From Prorocentrum cordatum (Eukaryota; Sar; Dinophyceae; Prorocentrales; Prorocentraceae), in NCBI GenBank assembly GCA_963575745.1, contig CAUYUJ010016299.1:168175-188174 (forward strand): a stretch of 20,000 bases of DNA. The letters are read 5' to 3'. Both the position numbers and the translations under genes were made by a program. Below are positions 1 through 8,094 of this stretch, one piece after another. Under the pieces are notes generated by a model, which worked only from the letters and a program-made list of their open reading frames with translations, ran no database searches and was not told the origin of the DNA. Each line of letters starts with the position of its first letter. The first letter of the stretch is position 1.

Positions 1-2
1 CG

Positions 3-236
3 CTCGGAGCACAGCTCCAACACGTCCAGAGGACAGTCAGAGCACAGCTCCGAGATGTCCCCAGCCTGTCTCTCATCATCAGCGCCAGTCTTCGCTCCGC
101 TGATCGTCGCGGCCCCAGCTGCTGCGACATCTGCGCCCGTCGCCCGAGCCCCGCCCTGAGCTCCAAGAGGGCCAGCGGCTCCGCGAGCCCCAGCGCCACG
201 GAGGGCGCGGGTCATATTATTCTTCCTCAGCGGCCC
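3..236 (-). CDS. open coding-like tail running off the left edge, Ala/Gly-rich, with an 11-residue repeat
   Basis: The minus frame is open from just after a TGA near 239 to the window edge, with an ATG at 213-215. It encodes an Ala/Gly-rich, probably disordered stretch ending in two copies of a Glu-Leu-Cys-Ser unit spaced 33 bp (11 codons) apart, inside positions 7-60. Whether the ATG is a start or the block is an internal exon of the run to its right cannot be told. I do not recognise a family. The reading continues outside the window, so the product is partial here. Confidence 0.3.
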
Positions 237-556
237 TCATCCGGACGGGCGCCCGTGCACCGGCACCTCCTCGCCGCGGGGTCTGGGGCGGAGAACGATG
301 ATACTGCTGCCGACACTGTTAGCCTGGAGGGGGGCTCCCATAGCGTGGGCCCCGCATCTCGGCAACGCATCGCAGCCTGCCGATTTGCGGCCCCTGGCTG
401 CCGCCACGTTTCACCCCTTCTAATACCCAGTGCCTCCATGACCTTGACCTCCCCTGCGCGCGCGCCGTCGGCGGGCGGCCCCCGGGCCGGGTCGACGACG
501 GGCGCCCCCCGCCCAGCTCGCCGCGGATGCCAGAGGCACTGGCGCTGCCGACGCAG

Positions 557-996
557 TCAGCAGATGCCGGCGCCCCCCCCCTCACCCTCCGCAGTGTGAA
601 AGTCTTCCAGCGGCCCCCAATGCTGTTCCAGCTCGTCCTCTATCTCCGCCTGCAGATCCGCGAGCGTCGGAAACAGCTCCGGGCGACAGGCGCTGGCGAG
701 CCCCCGCCCCCAGCCGCGCGAGGGTTCATCTGCTTCGTAATCCTCAGGTCGCGAGTAGTCCCAATCGCGGGGCTCGAGGAGGGAGTGGTCTTGCCGCTGT
801 GTTGCCAGCCTCCTACTTACGCGCGGCCACCTGGTCCACGCTTGGACCGTTGCGTCCTGGCCCGCGGCCAGACTGCCACCGCGCGCCCGGCGCCCGATCC
901 AGCGTTTTCCCAATTTTGCGCCGCCTTCTGTCTGAATCCGCTCTGATCGGTCGGCGCCAGATCGCCTGGAGATAGGCGCCAAGCGAAGGTAGACAT
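557..996 (-). CDS. hypothetical acidic block with possible start at 996 and splice donor at 820
   Basis: Two adjoining minus frames look coding. From an ATG at 994-996 one frame reads a natural-looking sequence beginning MSTFAWRLSPGDLAPTDQ and stays open to a TAA near 820. The minus strand there reads GTAAGT (815-820), a textbook splice donor. A second frame then gives an acidic, aromatic-rich stretch (about 557-775) with residues such as DWDYSRPEDYEADEP and a probable helix ending ADLQAEIEDELEQHW. No known domain is recognised. The join could be a short intron or a frameshift. Upstream, the zinc-ribbon block ends in a TAG only about 10 bp before this ATG. That makes a separate gene unlikely unless that TAG is itself part of an intron end (the minus strand reads ATATTAG there). 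Confidence 0.4.
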
Positions 997-1005
997 GAAG
1001 TTGTT

Positions 1006-1625
1006 CTAATATGACGCCTTGCCCTGCAAGGCCTGGTCGCGGCGGAACATGGCTCCACCGGCATCGGGCTGGGCCGATTTGTCGCGCGTTTTCTTGGCCC
1101 CTCTATCCGCGGCCCGGCTCCGTGGAGCAACCCTCGTGGCCTTCGGCGCAGAGACGGGAACATCGGCCCCGGGCTCCTGATCGATCGCCCCTCCGACCAC
1201 TTCGGCAATGCCAATATCGCGCCACTGATGCGCTGGCGCCATCACGCCGGGCGCCTCAATCTCCGGGGAGAAGAACACGGGCGCCCGACAGCGAAGACAG
1301 CAGAGTGCCCCCAAGCGGTTCCTGCATACTCCGCAACAGACGAGGTAATCATTGCCCCACGGCGGTGGCAGAAGCAACTTCGACTTGAGCTCCGCTGGCA
1401 CAAGGACGTCGTCATCGTCGCCACCGATCCGATGTGGAAACTGATGTGGTTTTATCAAATCGATACATCCTGGCCCTGGTCTTGGCTCAACCTTTACGCC
1501 GTGGAACCGCTGGTCATAAACCAAGGTCCACGCGACTGTCGGGGCCGGGACTTCTGCTGCGGCGATGGAAAAAAAGATCTGATGCACGTCACTCCACTTC
1601 GGACGGAACTCCGCGGCCGTCCAAA
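1006..1625 (-). CDS. hypothetical block with C-x2-C-x8-C-x2-C zinc-ribbon-like motif
   Basis: The minus frame is open to a TAG at about 1006. Its first part is protein-like (aromatic and charged residues such as FRPKWSDVHQIFFSI). It then carries paired CxxC knuckles, CCGVC and CCLRC, separated by eight residues (DNA 1288-1335), followed by a basic, probably disordered tail. The spacing recalls compact zinc ribbons such as RanBP2-type fingers (C-x2-C-x10-C-x2-C). It lacks the exact spacing and the Trp signature, so I call it only zinc-ribbon-like. The sequence to its right (1626-1816) continues sensibly only in a different frame, so a frame change lies near 1.62 kb. Function is unknown; it may bind metal, nucleic acid or protein. 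Confidence 0.45.
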
Positions 1626-2167
1626 ATAACCCAGAGCGCTGATGCGTCAAAGCATTCGGGCGCGAGCGCCATGCTGCAGGAACCTGGCAACGTTTTTGGA
1701 TCCTCCAGGTCGAAGACGATTCCATCGAGACCCCGTGCGCCGTAATCACCGGACCACTCGTTCGGCCCACGCCAATGCGCGAACTTCTCGGGGCCCTCTC
1801 CGCACCTTCTCTCCATGCCCTAGCGGATCAGACCCACGGCCCCGTTGGCGCCATCCTCCCCGGCATCGACGACACAGTTGTTGAAAACCGGTCAGTTGGT
1901 TCTCTGCGTGGGATGGACGTTGAGGTACCTGCGCTGGCGCGCCCCACTGAGGTCCTTCTCCGGGGCCGCGATCTGCCCAGCCATCGCCTGGATCAGCGAA
2001 GCGACGTCGATCGGCGCGACGACGGCCGCATGCGAATCCCTGGCGGTGGGGGTCGCACTTGAGATAGATTCGTTCGGGTGCAACCACTCGAAATGAATGG
2101 CCCCTGCGCGCTCGGAACAACAACGGCTTGATCGTGGGCCCCCCGACTTCGCGGCCGCTGGTGACAC
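1589..2167 (-). pseudogene. hypothetical block interrupted by in-frame TGA and TAG
   Basis: One minus frame reads coherently from about 2100 to about 1625, with segments such as HFEWLHPNESISS, IDVASLIQAMAGQI and GLDGIVFDLEDPKTLPGS. It is cut by a TGA at 1892-1894 and a TAG at 1820-1822. The text is protein-like on both sides of and between the stops, in the same frame, so the stops look like lesions or a missed intron and not true ends. A neighbouring ORF starting at 1816 with ATG is probably not a real start, because coding-like text precedes it in frame. The family is not recognised. Confidence 0.4.
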
Positions 2168-2508
2168 AGTCGCCGGAAGACCGCGCGCGCCCGAAGCTTT
2201 CGCACCAGTTGGGTGGCTTTGCGGCGGCGTCGTCTTCGCCCCCTGTAATTTCGGCGCCCAGCGTTTGAACGGCGCGCGCAGGCAACGTTGCTAGGGCGCG
2301 CAAGAAGCGCGCCCACGCCCTGTCGCAGCCCTCGCTCTCGACCACGCCCACGATGACCTTGGCTTCCACCCAGCCGCCCGAGCTGAGCACGTGCGCCGCG
2401 CTGTGCATCGCCAGATTGACGATGAGCGACGCCAGTCGTTCGGCCCCCTCGCCCCCGAAGTCGCTGCACACTTCCGACGGAGGGGCGCGCGACTGCGTCC
2501 ATGTCGGG
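2070..2508 (-). CDS. hypothetical block, alpha/beta-like segment
   Basis: The minus frame opens after a TGA near 2511 and reads a well-formed sequence with hydrophobic helices or strands (CSDFGGEGAERLASLIVNLA, then WVEAKVIVGVVESEG and ARFLRALATLP). It becomes arginine-rich and implausible below about 2.1 kb, where the frame of the preceding entry takes over. The same frame upstream of the TGA, to about 2720, is also open, so a single TGA or a splice junction separates this from the next block. No family is recognised. A GTG at 2469-2471 begins the longest ORF, but upstream residues in frame look equally coding, so I do not assign a start. Confidence 0.42.
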
Positions 2509-2523
2509 ATTCACCCGCCTGGC

Positions 2524-3575
2524 CTAAAGACCCACCTTTGTTCCCAGGGGCACGGAAGCCTCGGATAACTGATGGTGTCTTCCAGCGGGGGAGCAGTTGC
2601 TGATCCATGCCCTGCCTCTGGGGCTCGCCACGGCGCCCGCTGCGTTAACCCTGACCGCCCAGTCGTCGGGGACGTTGCCCAGTGCTGCGCAGATGGCATG
2701 GCGGTGCACATGCTGTTCATTGTGGCAACATTTCACCCGCACCACGATCTTTAGATCGGGCCGCAGCCTGCTTGCCTGCGCCCGTGCCAGGGGGACCGCG
2801 AAGAAAGTGACCGACTGTGTTCCTGCTAATCCGTCCGCGCCACTGCATTGTCCTGCAGTGGAGAGGTTGCTGCAGCGGGGTCCTGCCACGAGTAGCAGTG
2901 TGCCGTTGAGGTCGAGGGTTCTCAGGTGTTGCCCCCAGGGAGTGCAGCTGTCGGGACCTGGTCTGAAGAGGTCCCATACGTCTCCAGCCAAGCGCTGGTG
3001 CGGTGGGCCCCCGTCCTGTGCCATGGCGGGCTGCTGCCCCCACCTCCTCGTGACCGCGTCGGGGGCGGCCCCGTTGATTTCGACGACGAACGCGGAGGAC
3101 TTGAACCTTTGGCTGGCGGAGACGCGGGCCAGGAGGTCCCCCACGGCCAGTCTCGCAAGCCCCCAGCCATCGGAGAGGGAGACCAGGTGAATGCTGTCTC
3201 CGACTTCTGCCCCGAGGTCTGGCCTTGGGTCCGCAACTGCTACTGCTGTCTGCTGCGTCGGATATACCGGTTCGTCTTCCTCCGCCCCGTGCTCTAAACG
3301 CACTTGCCCGGAGATTTCCCAGGAGACGCTGGCGGGGCCAGGCACGACCGCGCCCTGCCCCTGCAAAGCGCGCAGCGCGTCAAGGATCTGTTTGTTGTCG
3401 GGCCCAGCGATTTGATATGCAGCCAGGATTGTGTCAGGTGGTGCGATGGGTGACAGTCCAGTGCTGTCGTCCTTGTGGTGAGCCAGGAGCTGCTGCAGGA
3501 CGTCCAGGGGCTGCGGTGGGGCAGTGGCCTCGTCTGAAGTGCAGTCGCGTCGCCTCGTCTGGGCCTCGTTGGGGC
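2524..3575 (-). CDS. hypothetical globular block
   Basis: This is one of the best coding signals in the window. The minus frame is open from about 3575 (just after a TGA near 3600) to a stop at 2524. It includes a likely helix (LDVLQQLLAHHKDD), the segments DTILAAYQIAGPDNKQILDA and DSIHLVSLSDGWGLARLAVG, and a strand-rich part (LDLNGTLLLVAGPRC, VTFFAVPLARA, LKIVVRVKCCHNEQHVHRH). The last 30-40 codons before 2524 look less natural, so the true frame probably leaves near 2.6 kb. The Cys/His cluster CCHNEQHVHRH could bind metal, but no family matches. The proline-rich linker to its right sits in another frame. Confidence 0.5.
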
Positions 3576-3579
3576 GCAG

Positions 3580-4230
3580 CCTCGCGCGTCTGGGTCATTG
3601 GTCCCCGGCGCTGGGAGAGCCTTGAACTGGCCTGGTGGTGCCTCTAGGTGCTTCCGCTGTCCATGCTGAGGCGCCGGCTTCATTCCGCGCGCTGTGTCCC
3701 CACAATTCGATGAGCGAGCGGGTGTTCCCCAGGGCCCCTCGCGGTCGCCTCGACCTCTCCCTGGTGCGCCTGTGCTGGGGGTTTTCAGCCAAGGCAGCCC
3801 TGTTGGGGCTTCGTGGGCGGGGGCGGCTCGCGGGGCGTCTGCTGGCTCCGGAGCTCCTGCGGCGAGGGCGCTGGGCGGCGTTGCCCCCTTGCTCATCCGG
3901 CTGACAGGGTGTCCTTGCAGGTGTTTGTGAGGCTCTTCTAGTTCGGGCGGCTGTGGCCCGCGTGGTTGCACCTCCCAGAGCGGCCCGACTACCGGGGGCT
4001 CCGCCCGCAGCACCCGAGGCATTCGCACTGGCCGCTTCCGCGTGGCTGCTCGGGGGGCTGCAATGGTGGAGATTGGGCCCGGTGGCTGCCACTCCTGCCT
4101 GGAGTTGGGCGTCGCGCTCGGGGGAATGGGGGGGCCAGCGCCCATGCGAAGGACGGCGGACATCGCGCCGTTTGTCCGGACTTGGAAGGGGCGTTGGGGG
4201 ACTTCATGCTGCAGGGGAGCTCCTAGGCCG
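3580..4230 (-). CDS. proline/alanine-rich linker region
   Basis: The minus frame is open throughout 3294-4421. Within about 3580-4230 it gives a Pro/Ala/Gly/Arg-rich sequence without obvious domains, as expected for a disordered linker. GC-rich DNA also gives such sequence by chance, and an overlapping frame (3595-4092) is open too, so composition alone is weak evidence. I include it because it lies between two better-supported blocks on the same strand and because the reading changes frame sensibly at both ends. Function unknown. Confidence 0.25.
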
Positions 4231-4659
4231 GCGGGCCCCCCCGGCGGGTGGGCGCAGGGCCATGGAATCGCTCGCCAGGGCCTGTATCCGGGCGCACGCA
4301 GCATCTGCCGCGATGGCTGCTGTCCCGGACTGGATCCTGCGCCCAGCCGGGTTGCGCGTCGCAGGAGAGGGCTGGGCCCCCCAGTGCGCGGCAAACGGGA
4401 CCAGAATTCTTTGTGAGGCACAGTGTTGCACGAAGAGGCGTCGGATCCTTCTGTCTAGCTGGAGCATGGGGGTGCCCCGCGCCAACGCGCTGAGGGCCGC
4501 GCGCCATTGCTCGCTTGGGAGCGCTGATAATTCGCCCAGGTTGGAGCGGGCTGCCGTTGCCAGGGCGGAGTTGAGGGATTCCTGTGCCTGCGTCCAGTCT
4601 GCTTCCATGCACGGGGGAATGACAGTGCCGCTCTGGGGCGCATTTCCACTACCTAAAGC
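4204..4659 (-). CDS. hypothetical helical block
   Basis: The minus frame runs from about 4659 (preceded by TAG) to a stop at 4204. It reads an amphipathic helical sequence including MEADWTQAQESLNSALATAA, ELSALPSEQWRAALSALA and LQLDRRIRRLFVQHCASQRI. It becomes Pro/Arg-rich near its end, where the linker frame takes over. Immediately upstream the minus strand reads CCTTTAGGCTTTAGGTAGTGG, which offers two AG acceptors (4660 and 4653). With the GTCAGT at 4965-4970 this permits an intron of about 310-320 nt. No family is recognised. The ATG at 4606-4608 is not necessarily the start, since in-frame residues before it look coding. Confidence 0.42.
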   Translation of the reverse strand, partial: ALGSGNAPQSGTVIPPCMEADWTQAQESLNSALATAARSNLGELSALPSEQWRAALSALARGTPMLQLDRRIRRLFVQHCASQRILVPFAAHWGAQPSPATRNPAGRRIQSGTAAIAADAACARIQALASDSMALRPPAGGARRPRSSPAA

Positions 4660-4970
4660 CTAAAGGGTCGCTTTCTGTCCTGTGAGTGGTGCCAGGGGCG
4701 GGGCGGGGGGACGGCGCTGCTTCTGCTCTGCTGTGGTGCTCCGCAGGGGGTGCTGGGGCCGCTGGGGAAGCTGTCGAGGGTCTGCCTGCACCCGCCCCTG
4801 TTGGGCTCGCGCCCCCCCTCGCGGGCGCGCCAGGGTCGCTCGGCGCGGGGGCGCCGCTCAAAGCGACGCCCGCGTCTGCCGACCCCGCGCCCGCGGGGGC
4901 GGCGGCCTATGCCAGGGGATCATTGCAGGGTCTCTGTTGGGCGGTGCGCTCAAGTCCCCCATTGACTGAC
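4653..4970 (-). other. possible intron between two coding-like blocks
   Basis: Coding character is lost on the minus strand here: the available frames give only Pro/Ala/Gly-rich text. A donor-like GTCAGT sits at 4965-4970, shortly before the stop that ends the upstream block. AG acceptors lie at 4660 and 4653, just before the next block. The interval is about 310-320 nt. This is a guess from position and weak consensus, with no transcript to confirm it. Confidence 0.2.
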
Positions 4971-5655
4971 GCGTCTGGGGGCGGGAGGGGGCGATTCTCC
5001 GCTGGGGCTGTCGCGATCACCCGTGGGCTGGGCGGCTGTGGGCCCCCGGGCGTCTCCAGGAGGTCCGTCCGAGGTCCCCTGTGCTCTGGGCCCCCTTCTG
5101 CGTCGGGGCGCACGCCCTGGGCCTGGTCTTTGCCTGTCTTCCCAGTGCATGTCTCTCAGTCTGGCAGCCAACTCGCCCAGTCTTTCCGCGGTGCCATGTT
5201 CGAAGGCGCGGCTCGTGAACCCGTCCACTTGAGACCCCCGGCAGCCGGGAACGCAAGGCCAGGCGCGGTGGGCGGCGCAAGCGGCGTCGAGCAATGGAGC
5301 GAACCATTCAGAGTAAGGGAGTTGTCGCATGGCTTCCCCTCGCATGCCTAGTTCCCTGATGACCTGGAACACGTGGTCTCCATCGAGCTGACGTGGGTTG
5401 ACCAGCTGCAGGATCCAGATGGCTGCGAACATGTTCCAGTTGTAACGCTGCGGAGGCCTGCCGTCTAGCTGTCGTCTGTGCCCCAGAGAGATTATGCCTT
5501 GGATGCCTCGCGCGAAGTCGCGCGTCACCTGTTCAGGGGCGCAAGCCAGGAAACGCCCCAGCATGCCCTGCGCGACCATCACTGCGCCACTGACAGCCCT
5601 CGCGGGGGGCCCCCGAGGTGACTGGGCATTGCTCTGCAGGATCTCGGCAGCATCC
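4950..5655 (-). CDS. hypothetical helical block
   Basis: The minus frame is open from about 5655 to a TGA at 4950-4952. Good coding-like text includes PGRDAAEILQSNAQS, VAQGMLGRFLACAPEQVTRD, YNWNMFAAIWILQLVNPRQ, DHVFQVIRELGMRGEAMRQL and ERLGELAARLRDMHWEDRQ; after about 5100 it becomes Pro/Arg-rich. The longest ORF starts at a GTG (5580-5582), but the frame is natural well before it, so this is probably an internal piece. It follows the block at 5.65-6.7 kb after a frame change. The helix-rich text with an Ile/Trp/Leu core is not assignable to a family by eye. Confidence 0.5.
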
Positions 5656-6710
5656 CTGCCAGGGAGGGGAACAGGGCGGGCAGGGCAGGGCCTGGCGGAG
5701 GGTTGACTGCGGCCGCGCTTCTCTCAGTCAGGGGGCAGGGGTTGGGTGAGTTGGTCTGTGTGCTAAGGGGCGCAGGGGTCGGGGCACGGATCGGCGAGGT
5801 TTCGAGGCGGGCGACGTATGCCGCGCCTGCCGCGAGCTGGAGCTCGACTCTGGCCTGCGGTCTATCCGCCCCTCTGTTCGCGGCTCGGATGTCAGCATCC
5901 GCGGGCAGGAGTATGGCGGTCCATGCGGGGATGCTCGTGCAGAGAAACACCGACTCACCACTTGCGTTAACGTCAATGGCGCTACCCGCGGCAAGGGCGG
6001 CAAATAAGTATTCTCCTGGCTGTAAAGTGGCCTCGAGATCCGCGAGGCCACCCTGCCTATCCACCAGCCGGCGTTGTCCTTGAGCCAGTCGTCCGTCAGG
6101 TCGGGGGGAGCGGCGCGCGTGTTCGCTGGGTGTGAGACGCCTCTGGGGCCTGGCGATAGGGGCCACAGTCTGGCGAGGATCTGCGCGCCTGCCGAACCGA
6201 CCGTGGCCGAATAGAGCCGTGACGCGCCATGTCCAGGGAGCCAAGCGTCGGGTCTCGGAGTGCGTGTCTGGGCATCGCCCACCTGCGTCCCGTGTCTGCC
6301 CCTCACCGCGATTTCCAGGATTTGAAGTTGGATAGCCCTCCGCGGGGCCTGCCTGACAGACACCTGGGCCAGGGTGTCCAGGTGATCCCGCTGGTCTCGA
6401 GGGGTCCCGGAAGACAGGTGCCCTGGGTCTCTGGAGGGCGTGGCTGGGAAGATCTGGATCGTCTGAACCCCCACCGCGATGCAACTCGCTCCCGCGAAGG
6501 CCGCCGCCATGGCGTCTGCAACTGCCAGGCGGATTCGGACTTCGGCCATGCACCTGTAATCAGAGACGTATGGAAACCAAGCAAACACGGGGGATACCTG
6601 CTCGACTGTACCACGGCCTGTAATAGTTTCGACAGCCTCGATGACGTCCCCGAGCCTCGTCTGACCCATGTCAGCGATGTTCCATATGAGGTTGAAGCCC
6701 TTCTCGGGGT
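5655..6710 (-). CDS. hypothetical block downstream of the vWA-like segment, with frame change near 6.04 kb
   Basis: From about 6710 to about 6040 one minus frame reads very naturally: CVRLDDPEKGFNLIWNIAD, LGDVIEAVETITGRGTVEQV, VFAWFPYVSDYRCMAEVRIR and ADAMAAAFAGASCIAVGVQ, ending in DDWLKDNAGWWIGRVA. At about 6040 the reading moves to the adjacent frame, which continues with LEATLQPGEYLFAALAAGSA, IPAWTAILLPADADIRAA and VELQLAAGAAYVARLE. The sense on both sides is strong, so the shift is probably a 1-2 nt indel and not an intron. Upstream in frame lie Gly-rich codons that fade into the vWA-like block. No known family is recognised; the beta-rich second half could be a sandwich fold. Confidence 0.55.
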
Positions 6711-6970
6711 CATCCAGGCGGACGCATGACGGTCCTCCTCCCAGCCCCCTCGAGGAGGACTCGTCTGGGTGTCATCGCCCTGTCGGCCGCCTCCGTGCCC
6801 AGAACTCTGGGCATCTCGTCTCTGAGGTGCCGCAAAATAAAGACAACGACCCTTTCTGGGGTGCGCGGAAGGAGCAAGCCGGCCCCGCAGATTCCGACTC
6901 TATAGCCGAAGGCGGCGGCGGCGGAAGAGGCAATGGAGTGAGCCAGGCAGATGGCCATGGCTGGTACTCA
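6710..6970 (-). pseudogene. in-frame continuation after a TGA stop
   Basis: The frame of the vWA-like block meets a TGA at 6968-6970 and then stays open in the same frame to 6710, reading protein-like text such as MAICLAHSIASSAAAAFGY and ERVVVFILRHLRDEMPRVLG. Either the TGA is a lesion or readthrough site in a longer reading frame, or an intron begins close by. From about 6710 the best coding text moves to the next frame. No function is proposed. Confidence 0.35.
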
Positions 6971-7740
6971 AACATAAACAAAATCGCTAGTTTCGCGCAT
7001 GCGCCAGGTGCACGCGCTCTGTTGCAGAGACGCGGTGACCTGGGCGGCAGCTTGCAGGTTGTCCAAGGGGGCCCCGAGCCCCGCGGCGGGGTCGGGGGGA
7101 CGGGCGGGTCTGCACCTGAGTACGAGGTGGAAGAGCTGTTCTAATGCTGGATGGAAAAGCAGCTCGTCATTTGAAAGCTGGATGCGTGTGGTGGTCCAGT
7201 CGGTACAGATGCTGCCGCTTGCGAGGTTGTCTAGCTCGTGCCGCCATCTGGTGATTTGCGCCACAACTGCGTCGTTTCCACTGTTAGGCACCAGTATGTG
7301 CAGCGCGTCCGTCGCGTCCGCACTGCCGCCTCCCCAGTGCACCACGATGGAGAGTGAGAAGATCGAGCGGAGCGGGTACGCACTGATGTCGAACTGCGCC
7401 GCTATCAACTGCTGCATGGGAGAATTCATCCTTCCTGTCTGATACGGGCTGCCGACTGGTACTAGGTGCGCAATCCTGCCGGCAGCTCGATAGCCCCACA
7501 GCGCGTTGGCCGGGGAGGCGAGTTCCACAGGGTCGGGGCCACCTGGGGTCGGGGCCCCGTCGGTGAAGAGTGCTAGGAGTCTGCGTGAACCGCCCGCAGA
7601 GCAGGCAGCCGCGAGAGCGGCGTCCATCTGGGAGGCCAAGGCGTCAGCCATCAGCATGACTGGCGGCGCCCCGTTGGCTTCGGTCCCCGAGGACGCACGC
7701 TCGCTGACAAACGATTTGAACGATACCGGAAAAATCGTTT
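6971..7740 (-). CDS. von Willebrand factor A-like segment (C-terminal part) and following unidentified region
   Basis: The minus frame is open from the edge of the satellite at about 7740 to a TGA at 6968. It starts with TIFPVSFKSFVSER, then SSGTEANGAPPVMLMADALA, then RRLLALFTDGAPTPGG. In vWA domains the MIDAS Thr and Asp typically sit in a G-T-rich segment before a helix and in a hydrophobic-[F/S]-D-G motif. Here the Thr of SSGTEA and the Asp of FTDG (codon 7559-7561) fit that pattern. The first MIDAS element (DxSxS), expected some 50-80 residues earlier, is not visible: the satellite tract and the end of the RING block lie there. The following residues (IFSLSIVVHWGG, ALHILVPNSGNDAVVAQI, LLFHPALEQLFHLVLRCRP) look globular but unassigned. 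The ATG at 7655-7657 is internal. Role by family: protein interaction. Confidence 0.5.
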
Positions 7741-7741
7741 T

Positions 7742-7994
7742 AGAGCTGTAGGGCTATAGGGCTATATGGGCTATAGGGCTATTGGGCTATGGGGTAATAG
7801 AGCTACAGGGCTAAAGGGCTACAGGGCTATAGGGCTATAGGGCTATAGGATATAGGGGTATAGGGCAATAGGGCAATTCAGCTATAGGGCTATAGGCCTA
7901 TAGAGCTATAGAGCTGTAGGGCTATTGGGCTATAGGGCTATTGAGCTATAGGGCTATAGGGCTATAGGGCTATAGGGCTATAAGGCTATAGGGC
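7742..7994 (+). repeat. 8-bp satellite, unit about TATAGGGC
   Basis: About 30 degenerate copies of an octamer (GGGCTATA and one- or two-base variants such as GGGCTATT, GAGCTATA, GGGCTACA) run without a break. The tract separates the RING block from the vWA-like block on the minus strand, where it reads CTATAGCC and carries frequent AG dinucleotides. It has the G-triplet look of telomeric repeats but is not TTTAGGG. Confidence 0.9.
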
Positions 7995-8090
7995 ACCCCC
8001 GGGTACCCCAGCGCCCCCGGGCACGCCAGGGCACCCGGACACCCGCGCACACGGGCACCCGGGCACCCCCGGGCACCCGGGCACCCGGGA
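7991..8090 (+). repeat. degenerate GGGCACCC-type minisatellite
   Basis: Units such as GGGCACCC, with variants (GGGCACCCCC, GGGCACGCCA, CGGACACCCG), abut the TATAGGGC tract. Both arrays have a basic period of about 8, so one may have grown from the other. On the minus strand the array forms the last roughly 35 codons of the RING-block ORF (Gly/Arg/Val-rich), which is therefore probably not protein. Confidence 0.75.
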
Positions 8091-8094
8091 GCGC

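Noticed and set aside
7742-7994. Telomere or interstitial telomeric repeat
   Set aside because: The unit is an octamer TATAGGGC, not TTTAGGG or another telomere repeat I know, and it lies inside a coding-like run.
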